Shown piece after piece: positions 45,333 through 58,289 of a DNA stretch of 64,000 nucleotides. The stretch lies in contig NW_026570224.1 of the NCBI RefSeq assembly GCF_019649055.1, forward strand, positions 3,224,001 through 3,288,000. The letters are read 5' to 3'. This DNA is from Paramacrobiotus metropolitanus. Lineage: Eukaryota; Tardigrada; Eutardigrada; Parachela; Macrobiotidae. Position 1 is the stretch's first letter. Each line of letters begins with the position of its first letter. Made by a program: the position numbers and the translations under genes. Under the pieces are notes generated by a model. That model was not told the DNA's origin. It did no database searches and was given only the letters and a program-made list of their open reading frames with translations.

Positions 45333-48300
45333 GATTCAGGTGTTTCCGGTCTTAAACACCTCCAAGCAGGATATCACAAAAATGCAACAGTAGTTACAGT
45401 ACGATGCTTATAATCTTCTCCAAGTTTTTTCGCTGACAACTAATTAAACGTACAGTATCGTAAAGCTCCATTTTGTTACAGTATCAAACAGCTGTCTGCC
45501 GTCGCGCACTTTAGCATCTAACTTTAGTATTCATTATCGTACAATTTAGAAATACACTCATGGATTGCATATCGAGACATTAAACGTTTGCCGAGTCTGA
45601 CCTAGATAAAGATACTCAACATAGGCCATGCGGAAACACGTGGACAACGCACCAGCTAACAAGAAGCTATGTTTCTCTCCATTTTAACATACTGCACTAT
45701 CATTATTTGCATTTGCATGCCGGCCATATAATGCAACATGTTAATGTCGCGCCCTTGAGAACGTGATCGTCATGCGTTTTTTTAAATTCCACTTCGTTAA
45801 TTACTGAAGTTTTTTATTTTTTCACATAACTAGGCATTTATTATGCGCAGATTTTAGATGAAATCTGCCCAGTTATTATTTTATCCTTTGCCGTGCACAA
45901 CTTCCGGTGCCTGCGCATATCATGATCACGCTCAAGACGATTGTGCAACGTCATAAACTATTCAACTTTCGTTGGTAACAATTTAAAATCAATTATTCGG
46001 TGTTTGCGTACCAAAGCTCATGCGCATCCAGGCAAGCACATTAAAAAGTTACAAAGCCATATTGTATTTGCTGAATACAAAATTGCTGCTTTTCGTCGAA
46101 GATGACCTTTGACAACATGTAAACACATCCCTTGTTAAAGCTGTGTTTTCATTTTAAAATTTTTATGACAGCAACGTCCCGACCATCTACCGCACAGGTA
46201 GTACAAGTGTCGACAATGTCGATGTTGCGGAGGAGATCCAGTTGATGAATGTTTTTAACGTAATGCACAATTAAGCGAAACACAGCTTCATACAGCCGCC
46301 GCATACAAGAACGTTAACAGCCGAGTATAATAACAGTAATTATATTTGTTGTGTATTCATTATTCAAAATCAGTAATAGTTTCTAGTTGCTTTAATAGAA
46401 AACTCAAAAGGTAACAACTTGTAGCATGCGTTAGCGCAATCACGTCAAAGCAGTTTATACCTAAATTACGAAATATAAGTACCTAAACTATATACGAAAT
46501 ATATCTAGTTTATACTTTGTACCTAAATTACTCGTAATTTATCGAAATAATGACATATCACCTCCAGTTTACACCCCCCGCATATATGGTTTTTCTTGGT
46601 AATGATTCTACCATTAGGCGAAATAATGTATGGGCGATTTCAATAAAAATTCTGTCTAACTCCAGAATCTAGATACGAAATTGTAAGGATCGCGCTGCAG
46701 CTGTGCATGTTACGGCATAATTGATGATTTTCGCTTTGCTTGTGCAAAGCCTATGTACACCTGATCGGCACTGCTGCCGATGCACTGTCTCTTCTACGTG
46801 TCGAAACATCAAAGCACAAATGCCGGCCTCGCACCATGGCTTTTTATTATTTATCTGCCTGCCAGGAAAATTGAGTACTGATGATCCTTATTATTAAATA
46901 ATTCCTTTGGATGCGCCTCGGATTGTTCAGTGGAAGAAGCGGTCCCAAGATTCCCGCCCGATTGCAATATCGGTTATACACTCTTTGCCATCCGGCATCC
47001 TTTATAGGTGCAAGCACTTTGTCACACCAGAGATTTCCGATCGATTTCCCGTCTCGTGTATGTATGTGTATGTATGTTATCTTCCTTAATACACTTTTTC
47101 TACTACAGCACAGCTGCATCCAGCGACCGTAGTCGGCGCCCGACCATTGTGGGATCCTGAACAAACAGAATACAGTTGATGTTGCATTGCTACACAATGG
47201 TCGGTTTGTCGATTTTTCTTGCCGCAGTTCCACAGCGTAAGATATCAAATTCCAATGGCGTAGTTTGAATGATAACGCGGCATATATCTAAAGCCGTCTT
47301 CTATTTACAGTATTATCCAAGCGTTTAGCCAACTTTAGCGTCGTATCGCATGAGCATTTATCCCATGTTCAGTCTGCACTTTAGCCATCCTTGTATTGTG
47401 TGCGCCTTATCGGATCTTCTCGTGCCGCGTTTCTAGCTTCCCGCGGGCGCGCGTGCCCGCCGCTCCTGAATAGAGTGGCGTAATCGTAGTTGGTAATTAT
47501 TCCCAGATTTTTTTCTCTCCAGCCGGTATAATATGTACATACGGCAGTGCCGCGACGCTGCAGTGCGACTAGCCCATTTTGAGAGGTTACAGCACGACTT
47601 CACGCAAAGTTAATATGTCATCCCGTAATCTGTCTCGCAGGCGCTCATAGTGTCCAACTGTGCTTTATGTGTTATCAACTGGCGAGCGCGTCTATTGGTA
47701 AATCGTTCGATCTCTGCATACGTATACACTCGGGGTAACTTGTATGCCAGGATCGAACAATACCCCAACAGCTGGGATTTATATATAGCCCATCGTAATG
47801 CACACACACATCACCAGCGGCAGCCAGCAGCAGCCGTTGCAGCATATGTACAGAAGCACGTAATTGCCCGGAAGCTTAAGCGGTCCTGTATTGGGGGATA
47901 ATGTCCTAGCACGGAAAGTCTTCTCCGGAAAAAGTTGTAGCACGTCTTGTGTGTATATGGTTGTTCCCCCTCCCGGTCGCGGCCGTGCTCCGATTCGACA
48001 CAAATAATCAATTGTCCACGCCGGATAATGCTGCTGATAAAAAGTTGCCAAAATGCACTGTGTATACAGTGCCGGCCAGCACGAATCCTCTTCACTTAAT
48101 CAGCCGCGCACTTGCCGTATTTACAAAAGGGCCCCCGTTCGACGTCCACAGTTGGGAGGAATAAAGTGGTGACAATGTCGATCGCATCGGGGAAGTGTTG
48201 ATTTTCTCCCCGTTCGTGTGTAACATTATACGCTCGTCTTATTATTAACCGGTAAGCCGGAAAAAAAGCGATGCCCTGGTGCTGAAGCGTGAGCCCGGGC

Positions 48301-48590
48301 GCTGTGTTGGAAAAGTGTTTGGACGCAGAAAGAACCGGGCAGGTAAGCGATTATCTGCTACACAATGCCGGATGACGACATTTACATCAGATGACCTGTC
48401 GACAGTGTATACAGATGCATAATTCATATGTGTGTACATAGATTGTGCGCTTCCGGTTACTTCAAATGTCACTATAACCGTTAGTCGAAACCCTCGGCGT
48501 CGACAGGACAATTAGTGTTAGTGTGTGTGACGACGATATCCTCTGTCGGATATACGTTTACATATCAGGAACAAGCGAATTAGTGGGAAC
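45333..48590. other. 3.3-kb divergent spacer without recognised genes
   Basis: Largest gene-free stretch in the window, between the SLC22-like gene (minus) and a four-pass gene (plus). It holds an AT-rich patch of repeated words (CCTAAATTACGAAATATA, CCTAAACTATATACGAAAT) near 46460-46545 and a GC-richer block near 47400-48500. Upstream non-coding exons or an unrecognised gene are possible, but no exon with family resemblance was found. A 133-codon minus-strand frame at 46847-47248 has no recognisable features. Confidence 0.4.
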
Positions 48591-50615
48591 ATGGACAAAA
48601 TGGATCTCGAAGAACTTAATCCAGCCGGCAGGGCGACTAAGTCGCTGTTTCCCAAATACCCCAGTCGACCGAAACTGGCGGTAATGAGAACGGCAGATTA
48701 CCTCAAACTGTTGGGCATGGGACACGTGTTTCTGGGAATTCTGGCTTTCCTTGTGCAGATTGGCGGTAAGAATAACGCTGTCGTACATTGCGTGAAATGC
48801 GCCCTGCTGACGTTGTAATCTCTTTCAGTTAATTTCATGTGCCAGAAGTACACAAGTAAGTTGCAAAATAGCCATTCTTATCATTTAAATTAATATACAC
48901 GAAGTAATATCAAGCGAAGGCAATGCGTAAAAACTGTCGACGTAACCGGTTGTGAGTGATTAAAAATTATGCCTATCAGCACGAATTTTCTTGTTGTTCG
49001 CGCAGCTTGCGTGCAGTCAGTAAATTAAGTTATTGTACGTAGATTAGCCTCCATTTTACGGGTTTTCGCTGTATCGACGGACAAATTTTGTGTTTATGCG
49101 AAACTCTTGGGAAAACTGTCGCTGCCGATGTGTCTTGAGAAAGTGACTACCGTTAAGAAGTAAACAATTTTTAATTTTCTTTAGTGTTAACCTCATGGTA
49201 AGAATTTTCCGGCGACTGGGCTGCGGCGTTTTGTTAATTTTTTCCAGTGAACCATGCAAAAAATACAAAGTAAATTGTGACCAGTTTTGTTTTGGAAATT
49301 GACCGGTACGTTTGTCACTACATAGATGTATCTGTGAAAGGTATTTTGTTGATACGCTACTATTGCATTATACTCTTAACTGGTTAAGCGGATGTTGATT
49401 TATTAAGCCCACAATCACGAATGTTGGAAAGTTTTTTAGCGTGCTGTACCGTAGTAGAGGCTAATTATGGTTCTTGTTACAAACCATACGGATAAGACCT
49501 TATTCAGCACAGTTACTTATAAATCTATCGCAAATGCAAAAAAAGTTATTTAGCTTGATCTGCTGAATGGAATTTTTGTTAGAGGATAACCATCAAAGTA
49601 CTCTGTTAGTCTCCATAATTAATGTTTACGATTTCAGTATACGACTGGCACTGGGATGCTCCGAGCTTGGCAAAATCCGCTATCGGGATCGTCGCGGCTA
49701 TTACGTACATCGTTCAAGGTGTTCTGTCCATTGGAGCGGGGAAATTCATCACGAGCGCCACGCATCGGGACTGGGGTGAACACCTTTACATGTTGAAAGT
49801 CTTGAATTGTTTAGCGATATTGATGTCCAGCAGCTTGCTTGGTGTTAGCGGCTACCTGGTAAGTATTGTATGTATATTATTATACTGACAATGAGTTCGC
49901 CTATCCTCTATTTATAGATATTATTATATTATAATACCATATTTCATAGCACTGTCAGTTATCTAAACGCAACTAGTCAGACACCGCTATAGTTTATTCG
50001 GTTCTGGTATACTGTTTACACAGTGTACCTTCCAGTGACTAATAAAAGTACAATGGGACACCGCTCAAGTTCATGATATTAAACCGTTGTATATAAAATT
50101 CTTTTATCTAAACGCATAATATTAAATTGTAAAGATTGTGCTGCTCTGCGCCCACGACTGCAACACTTATCTGTCAATTAAAAATTAAAATCAAAAGTGC
50201 ATTATATCAAGAGCAAAATGCGTAATTGCGTATGGTATAATATATTGGATTTGTTTTTGTTTATAGGTGTATGTCCTGTCTCTTTGGTGGGCATTTTATG
50301 AGGTGAGCTTCATGTAGCAGCAAATGCTCGGTGCATTTATTAAGCCGCAGGTAGAAAACTCCCACTTCATTAAATTTTTATCGCAGTGGTCAGAAGCATG
50401 GCGTTTAAAATGTGCCGCAATAAGCGACGGCATTCGTGGCACTGCGCTGCTGTTATTCTTAAATAAGTACACCTTAAGTACTATCATTGTAGGAACATCT
50501 GGAATACATAAAGGGCCCGGTTCTAGTGACATTGACTCTGAACATGATCCAGATAGGCGTTGGCATCATGGAGTTTGCCTTAGCATTCTGTGGTTTTCTA
50601 ATTAAGAACACATGA
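48591..50615 (+). CDS. Four-pass membrane protein C (MS4A-like topology)
   Basis: Predicted membrane protein of 193 residues from five exons, 48591-48765, 48829-48855 (a 27-base micro-exon), 49638-49858, 50267-50302 (36 bases) and 50493-50615, summing to 582 bases. Four hydrophobic segments are visible: GMGHVFLGILAFLVQIG, SAIGIVAAITYIVQGVLSIG, LNCLAILMSSSLLGVSGYLV and VTLTLNMIQIGVGIMEFALA. The N-terminal 40 residues and short C-terminus are cytosolic, assuming the usual topology. All phases fit despite two very short exons, which supports the model. It resembles the four-pass proteins at 25-28 kb in topology and in QI-x-G-type helices but is too divergent to align with confidence. Function unknown. 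The two small exons are supported mainly by phase and by keeping a continuous hydrophobic pattern. Confidence 0.75.
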
Positions 50616-52626
50616 CTTTTCACCTTTATGAAAAGTAGATTACACCACATGGATCTTATTTACCCTGTGATAATAATATGAATTTTCTATTGGATCGGTA
50701 CACCCGATCACTCTGATCTGTCTGATGCAATGTTCGCCGACTAAACAAGGTGGTCACCGGTGTTTGCTGCCGGTGAGTTATGCAAAACAACCGGCTCGGA
50801 AATGCGAGCCAAACCATATACTTTAATTACAGTGCGTCGCCATGAAAACAAATGCATGGATATGTGTGCTGAAGTGAAAACAAAAAGCTATACTACATGT
50901 ACGAATTGATTTGGCTGCAGAATTATTCCATATACAGGTACAGAACAGTAAATACTACGTTGAAAAAGTAACCGGAAGCATTTCATATAATGCTCATCAG
51001 AATACACAGCGGTGTATCCTATCCCGTTTTGCATACGTTAAGTAATTCACTGGCTTTTACTGTGTTGCGCAAAGTGGAGAAGCCGGTTGACGGGTCATGC
51101 GTTTTCCCGCATTACCGTCCTTCCCCGAGGATGCCGGCATTAAACGTCGATATCTATCGGCTGTACCTGTCAATCTGGAATCGCAGCTAGGCTAGCTGTG
51201 AATATTATGCGTAAATTGGATAAAAGCATTGAAGTTCGATTATCGGCGCTCAAGCTTGGCAGGATTACGTTTATAGATTCCCATTTCCGCATTGCGCAAC
51301 ATAAACACAGGAATTTATATACAAAGTGAGCAGTGTTTCGCGGGCGTCGCTGCAAAGCTGTCCAGGCGCTGCTGTGGCAGTGAGTTCGGCATTCCCGTAG
51401 TGAAGAAGCTCGATTACCGGATATACCCATGTCAATATGCCCCAGCACGCCAAGCAAATCAATAACAATCTTTCCCGCGCACTATTCATTGCTCCGCACC
51501 ATACCGGTCTGTGATTTGTACCGGTTAATGCAACAATCCCATTTGCGCGCACCCTACAGCGACTGCAGTGTGTGATGATGTATTGCTGAGGATTTATCGG
51601 TTAATTCTTGCAAATGATTACTTTACGCACCATCACGTTGTAATTCAATAAGTCTTTCTCCCTACTTCCACATATCCTGTAAATCCACCGAAAGTATGTA
51701 TCTTACAAGCAAGAGAGATTCGGCAAAAAATACGATCGATCAAGAGCGGGAGAAGATGTAAAGGGCGGCGCGCCCAAGCTACTTAAAATCGGCAAACAAC
51801 TAATAAATTTTTTTGCTTTGCCGTATCATGTTTTGTTTCCGCGTTTTTCAGTTGTTAGAGAAACATCGAGCGCGAAATGGACGAAAAAAGACTGAATATG
51901 TATGTACTACAATCATATAATTGTCTTTGCATGTCATTCGCCATCATTGTCTTTGCATGTCATTCGCCATCATTGTCTTTGCATGTCATTCGCCATCCAT
52001 TGTCTACATACTTGGACGTATGATGTATATGATTATAGTTTTTAAAAAATGTTTCGTAGTCATTTTATGAATATTCTTTCATACTGATTTCTAAATCTGT
52101 TGGAGTTCGAAATTGCTTTTCATAACTACTGCTCTGATTTAAGCGAGCATCCGGTAATGATATTGTATTTAGTACCATTTCTTCTCGAAACACGCCGCTT
52201 GCAGGACATGAGGAGCGGCTCGTCCTTGTAATACTGTGCCGTGTCATAATAATCAGTCGATGACGTCTTGTGTAACCCCCAGTAATTTGTTTCGAATTAC
52301 ATATTTCCAGACATTCGGGTTAAGATTATCCAGTTTCAGGTCACTATCTTCCCTTACCACCACAAACAGTGACTTTTCGAAATCACCTGCCGGCTACCGT
52401 TAACAAAATTAAGCCTAGTAGCTAATTGACTCAAATACAACAGCTTTAGAAAAACAGCAAGTTAGGAGTACATAATTTTTATGAAAATTATAAGAATTTG
52501 GTGAGCCTTTCTATTGCTTTTTGATCACAACAGATTACGTTTATAGAAATAAAAGTTCCGTCAATCAAGAATCACCATATATCTATATATCCCGAATAGC
52601 TCTCATACGACGGGCCAATTTTCTAA
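50616..52626. other. Spacer downstream of four-pass protein C
   Basis: 2 kb without a recognisable gene. It contains a three-copy 26-base tandem repeat (51920-51997). No coding region seen. Confidence 0.45.
51920..51997. repeat. 26-bp tandem repeat, three copies
   Basis: Three exact consecutive copies of ATTGTCTTTGCATGTCATTC plus GCCATC, at 51920-51945, 51946-51971 and 51972-51997. The exact identity implies recent expansion. Confidence 0.95.
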
Positions 52627-52968
52627 GTGCTTTTCTCGACTATTGGCAATTTAATAAAAAGACGAATTTTCATTCATAATATTGTTATCGAATTACCTAC
52701 TTCTATAAAATTTTGTCGTGAATGTCATCAATGGATTTATGATGAGCATTTGTTGAATTACGACCAAAGAAGGAAACACCAAGTATATTCCACTGCAAAA
52801 CATTTATCGTCATTGCCAGATCGCCGTAATGGTTTTAGTGCCATGAGAAAAGAAAGCCACACAATATCGCCCAGCGTTACAGATCTGCAACGCAAGGAAT
52901 CAATCAATTCTGTTAAACATTTGTCTGATTTTCCAGGTGATAAAAGAAAAATGTTGAAAACGGAATAA
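52627..52968 (+). CDS. Hypothetical 113-residue reading frame
   Basis: Uninterrupted frame between a gene-free stretch and the convergent MAGT1 gene. I do not recognise it. It is polar and basic (many K, R, S and H). It contains a repeated motif: AKHLSSLPDRR near residue 57 and VKHLSDFPGDKRK near residue 97. No signal peptide, membrane helix or splice junction is evident. It could be a genuine last exon, a small lineage-specific gene or chance. The internal repeat is the only argument for coding. Confidence 0.25.
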   Translation: MLFSTIGNLIKRRIFIHNIVIELPTSIKFCRECHQWIYDEHLLNYDQRRKHQVYSTAKHLSSLPDRRNGFSAMRKESHTISPSVTDLQRKESINSVKHLSDFPGDKRKMLKTE

Positions 52969-53082
52969 TCCTTTCCACCCATCCACTATTTGAAAAGGAA
53001 ACTGTGAATAACAAAAAAGAACGAAAATGAACAGTTACATCTACAACATGGAAGTTTAGGTGTCAGCGACAACAGGGGAGAA

Positions 53083-55346
53083 TCATATGTATACTTGCCT
53101 GTAAGGATAACCTTGGTATTTAGCCCGAAAAATTGATTTAAGGGCGCTAAAGAATATGCCGACTAGAACGATTCCGGCAATGGCCATCACTACAAAAATA
53201 ACTTGTTAGCAGACAATTAACATATCCCACATGGATAAAATTGTGTCTCGCTGACCCTTATTGCGGCCGCGATGTTGTTCGTTAGTAGATTTAGCGGCTT
53301 CGTTGAGCAAAATAAATCCAATGGCTACAGCCAGATCTAGAAAAAAATAAACAATAAACGATATACTGAGCCGAAAATAATCAGAATTAAGTTATGAGGG
53401 GAGCGTAAAAAATACATCAAAGAAAACAAATTTGTTCACTCTTACTCAAGCTCATCACGATATAGGTTTCTGCAACGTACTGCCCTTGGCTGCTTCCGTG
53501 AATAAACATCTGCAAGAGGGAAAATAACTGAAATAAATATCGCTTTTCCGTATGTTACTTAACACTGTATTTTTCTGCGTACCCACTGCTTCGACTGTGG
53601 GTGCCGTTGCATGAATGGAGGACCTAAACAGCATGCAAGACTTGAATCAAACATAAAAAAGAGCTTCATATTTATATGGCCTGCTTTAAAACTCAGAGGA
53701 GGTGCTTTAAGTTAACTACCGTAAACTGATAAAACGTAACAGGTGACAAAGCATTAGCAGAGAAAAAAACACTAGAGAAAAAATAAATTAACTGTACAAT
53801 AAAAATTAATTTTACAATAAAACCACTTAGTTAATCATAAGACAGGATACTGCAAAAAACCACACCTCTAATGTGATTCCACATTTGGCCAGACGTCATG
53901 AACAGAATGAGTGCCTGCAAAAAGTTCAGATGAATAAATCTTAACGAACCAGAAGATGGGTGCCTAGGATGCCAACTTACCACAACAATCCATGCATACA
54001 TGCTCCGATTATTCAAAAACTCCAAGCTGTTTCTCCGAATGTACAAAAAGCCGCCCACCAAAAGCATCAACAGGCTGAAGGCGACAACCCCGCCATAATT
54101 CGGCTTCCTCACAATGCGAATCTAAAAGACGCGCGGGAGCAACAAATATGGTTTTGTATATACAAAAAAATCATTATACGTATGTGAAAACATGTTTATT
54201 CAAGACTAACAAGAATAACGATACTTACAGTGATGCCTGTCCTTTCGGCAACCCATTTCGCAATAGTTTCTGCATTATATCCAACTCTGCAACATGAAAG
54301 CGTACGATAAATAGAAGAAAAAAATCAAAAGTTAATTGCAAACCGTACACTTGAATATTCATCGTATCGGCATCTTTGGGCTTTCCTTGAGGAGGAATAT
54401 GCATAAAAATGGGTGCACTATTGGCTTTCAACTAGAAAATCGAGAAACAACTGCTTCTAGAAATCTCTTATGAAAAAAGGTGCACATAACATACGCTTGT
54501 AAAAACGTCATGGCCTTCATCGAAATCCACCATGGTAAAGAAGAGTTTATCTGAACCACCGCCGGCCAACCGATAGGAACTGGCCACAACATCGTACTCC
54601 TCATGTGCCACTCTAATAACAACGAAAACCGAATTTACACAAAAAAAGCAAGACAATACATATCAGCATCCTATGGTATACGAAAACGCTACAACATGCA
54701 TGTCAAACAAAACAAAACTGCTAAATAAAAAAGTATATCCTCCACGCAGCGAAAGCGTCCATGTTGGCAATTTGCAATTAAACTAGTTAAACAACAAGTG
54801 CCTAAATCCAGTATGACACATCATCAATCCAAATTCAGTAAAACGGAGTAATAAAAATAAATATGTAAAAACTAATTTAAGTCGTGAAGTTAATTTTGTT
54901 ATTGCTTCAAAATTATTTGACCAATTTACCTTACTACTGATGCAAAAGTTTACCATGCAAATCAGCAAATGTCAAATGCACATGCAAGAAAAGCGTCCGA
55001 GACAAAAAATAACGAAAACCTGCTTGTCATTCTTACTGGCAAACTCCACATCCTCTCGATGGATTCAGTGCCGTCAGCATAAGAATAATCGAGTAATTCC
55101 GGGGTGTCGTCTTGACGAATTCGCGATACTTGTCCGTATTCATGCGAATTATCGGCCTTTGATTGCTAAGCTCGTTCAGCTTAGTGATACGGTCCCCCAG
55201 ACTCATTGCTCCCTGAAAAAAATGCGGAGAAACGACTTAAACAATTGCACAATGCAAACATAAAAAAGGTGTCTTACATTTGTTACGGAAAAAAACACCA
55301 TCAAAGACAGAACTGCGCAAAACGCAAACAAAAATGCCACACGCAT
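53083..55346 (-). CDS. MAGT1: Oligosaccharyltransferase subunit MAGT1/TUSC3 (OST3/OST6)
   Basis: Thioredoxin-fold subunit of the STT3B-type oligosaccharyltransferase in the ER membrane, helping N-glycosylation of cysteine-rich sites. Eleven exons (minus strand): 55278-55346, 55037-55212, 54495-54612, 54349-54431, 54229-54286, 53981-54121, 53866-53914, 53583-53623, 53446-53509, 53256-53336, 53083-53189. They sum to 987 bases (328 residues; human 335). A cleavable signal peptide (MRVAFLFAFCAVLSLMVFFS) leads into the lumenal thioredoxin domain. Its redox motif is C78-G-V-C81 (RGCGVCQ). FFTMVDFDEGHDVF and APIFMHIPPQGKPK are family hallmarks. Four membrane helices follow, with MTSGQMWNHIRGPPF and FIHGSSQGQYVAETYIV strongly conserved. 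The end IFRAKYQGYPY matches the family C-terminus. One weak donor (GTCAGC at 53255). TUSC3 is an equally valid name. Confidence 0.96.
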
Positions 55347-56122
55347 GTTTGCAAAACTGGTAAGTATTCTGGGCACCGGAAGCTGGAGATCAAAATAATA
55401 TTATATGCTTTAAACGCTGAAGTAGGCTCAGACAATTAGAATGCCATTCGATACATAGCATCAGTCCAATGCTAGAATGCAGAAACAATGAAGTCGACCA
55501 CAGTGGAAAACCAGATCCCAAATTAAAGTATAAAGAGATCAAGAATTTCAGAGAGATTGCTAATGTTGGCAAAAGAGCGAAAAGACCGCAAAATGTCAGT
55601 AAAGCGTACAAAGAGCGAACTTGTAATACGATTCGCATCCGAAAGAAAGCAGCGAACTGCAAAGGAACCAGGGATTCAAGGAATGCAAGTCCGAAATGAC
55701 ACCGATGGTATAGGATCAGGACAGTATAAAATAGGACAACTTCCCAATCTGGAATTTGTGGATCGCAAAAACATCCACAAAATCAGAAAATTTTTTAAAA
55801 ATCTGTTTTTATACGACACGTCGCTGACATGTTGCACTGCACTGGCACGCTTGCACCGGAAATGATTGAGTTGCACACAAGAGCAAAATGCACCGGAAAT
55901 GAGAAAACAACTACAATTTTTATGTCCTTGGCAGTTGGCTTTACATGCAACTTCGGAAGTTTCGTTTATATTTACTCATTTACTGTGACACTTTATGAGG
56001 GGTAACTGGTTAACTGTTAACTTTAAGATTTCGGCTTCCTTTGAGGGTTCGCTATCCATACCGTACACGCGAATACTTGCTCTTCGATTTAGTTAAAATT
56101 TCGGTATCCCGTGCATGCAACC
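55347..56122. promoter_or_regulatory. Divergent promoter region MAGT1 / neuferricin
   Basis: 776 bases between divergent start codons. Several overlapping basic reading frames occur around 55470-55865 but lack splice sites or family resemblance. No TATA box was recognised near either start. Confidence 0.4.
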
Positions 56123-57956
56123 ATGAGCGAGCGCGAAGTACGCAGCAGACGCCCCCCAGCGAATGCGGATAATGATGGCGAAACTATTCCTCCCTCGCAA
56201 AGTCCCAATCAGTACCGTTCCGGGTAAATTTTGTACATCTGGGAGGTTAAGAATTCCGCACAGTGTAGTCTGTACTTTCTGCACGATAGTTTAACAGATC
56301 TGTTCTCTAGATCCGCGGTCTCCCGTTCTTCGGCTGCGTTATTGAAGATAATTTTCTTGCTGTCATCGGTTGTATTGGTGTTTATTATGGTGGCTCAGCC
56401 CGATTTTTTCTCATCCATTATTACGACATACCTACCATCGGAATTGAAGCGTGTCCCCAAGAGCACCCCTGCGGAGGGAATCGTAAACCATGACGGCATA
56501 AATATATACACAAAGGAGGAATTGGCCCGACATTCGGGCGACGATCCCTCCAAACCGATTTTACTAGCTTATATGGGGGTGAGTTCAACTGTCCAGTTGG
56601 AGTTTGCTTTCGAAATTTAATAATTTAATTTGTTTTATTTTCCAGAAAGTTTATGATGTAACGAAAGGAAAGCGGCATTATGGCCCAGGAGGAAGCTACA
56701 GTTTTTTTGCGGGTATTATGGTAATTTACTTTTATTCGGATTGGTTCACCTTGTCAGATACCAAAAATTTTTTATTAATAATTATTCCCAACCATAGCGT
56801 ATAATAACACTTTAAATAAATTTTGTTATAGATCTTTTATCGCTGGCATTGTGTAAGGTTTCTTTTGAAATTTTGAATACAGGAAAAGATGCAACCCGTT
56901 CGTTTCTGACTGGAGATTTTAAAAATGACCTGACGGATAATCTTGATGATTTGCCGGATTCGCTCTTCGGCCAGATTGAAACCTGGGCGGATACGTACTC
57001 GAAATCTGCGGACTATAAGGAAGTTGGTGTATTGTGTGGAGAGTTTTATCATTGTGCTGGAACGCCGGACGCAGGAAAGCCTACGGAGAAGTTGTTACAT
57101 GTTTACCAAATGATAGAAAAAGCGAAATCCGACGAGGCCAAGGAAAACGAAGTGTATAAAGAGTTTCCACAATGCAATTCAGAATGGAGTCAGGACAAGG
57201 GTGGACGCCTCTGGTGCAGCCCGAAAAGGTAAATTTCCTTTACTGTTAATACAATTTATGGCTTATCAGCTTATGAGTTGGTTTGTTGTGCAAAAATATC
57301 GACGGAGCGCAGCGCTTGTCCTCCAATTTAGACAAAATCAAATCGTGTCTGTTTTTCTGTGCCAAAAGTTGAAAATTACGGCGTAATTTTCTTATCAGCA
57401 GCAACCGTTCCGTGGTACAGCTGACCATAAATATTCAATTGGGCTTTTGACATATGTGTAGATATGATTATGATGGTAGTGGACTGGGCATCGTTTTATT
57501 ATGGACGTTAATTGGAAGCTGTAGTGGCATCGGTATTAATTTCGGAGTTATGTGATTCAGTATAATATGCTGGCGATGGTTAATAGCTGCGCTCCGGTCC
57601 ACCAGTGTGTCCGCAAGTTAAATACCTATCTAGTCGAGTGGTTTTCTGTCGAGAAAGTGTGTGTAATGCATTTCCCATATTTTCGAGAACATTACTATCT
57701 GTTTGTGAAACTGGTCTGTAATAATTTCATAATAATTCGCAAGATTACTATTACCAGTTGCCAAATGCGTTTTCTCTGTAGTGGTGGAATTGAACGTACT
57801 TGGTCCGGCGTGCCCCGATTGTTATTGACACAAAAGCCTGGCGGAGCGAAATCAACACGGTGTGCTTGTGTCCATCCAGAAAAGCTAAGTGATCCGCGCT
57901 TAGAAGCTTACCCGGGCTGTCATCCAGATGCTGAAAGCTGTGCGATGCCGAAATAG
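56123..57956 (+). CDS. CYB5D2: Neuferricin (cytochrome b5 domain-containing protein 2)
   Basis: Haem-binding protein of the membrane-associated progesterone receptor branch of the cytochrome b5 family; in vertebrates it is secreted or membrane-associated and promotes neurogenesis. Five exons, 56123-56223, 56311-56578, 56646-56712, 56883-57228 and 57782-57956, give 957 bases (318 residues). A hydrophobic segment near residues 45-65 (IIFLLSSVVLVFIMVA) anchors or exports it. The b5-like domain runs from IYTKEELARHSGDD through KPILLAYMG and KVYDVTKGKRHYGPGGSYSF to FFAGKDATRSF, which carries the haem-pocket YGPGGSY. The C-terminal extension unique to neuferricin is present: GGIERTWSGVPR, then CACVHPEKL and a final cysteine-rich tail. 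All phases fit and the stop is TAG. Confidence 0.94.
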
Positions 57957-58289
57957 TTTGCTGTGGTGACTTTAGAACGTTTAAAGTTTTGTAATTTTTA
58001 AAAATGTTGGTAGGTTTTTAAACCTGCCATATGTTGAATTCCAGCTTCAGATTCTACTTTATGGTTTTTTAGTTGTGATATCTTTGGACATGTACTCGTT
58101 CTCTCTTCGGAGCAGCTCTGCGCGCTTTTCGGCGAGCAGTTTTAATTTTTTATGAGTTTTCTTGTATTGTTGGAGTTTCAGCTAAGTGTTCACTATTTAA
58201 CATATCGTGATATTAGCGAAATTTTATGCCTATTTTTTTTACAGTGAATAGCTAGTTGGTGCCTTATGTCCTTCGCAAATCAACAAAAG
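57957..58289. other. Convergent spacer neuferricin / MTFMT
   Basis: 333 bases of 3' flank between convergent genes; AT-rich, nothing notable. Confidence 0.5.

Noticed and set aside
46847-47248. 133-codon minus-strand frame in the large spacer
   Set aside because: No domain, signal, splice context or family resemblance; length is within chance for this region.
55469-55865. Overlapping basic plus-strand frames upstream of neuferricin
   Set aside because: Two overlapping frames in different phases, lysine/arginine-rich only because of A-rich DNA; no family match.
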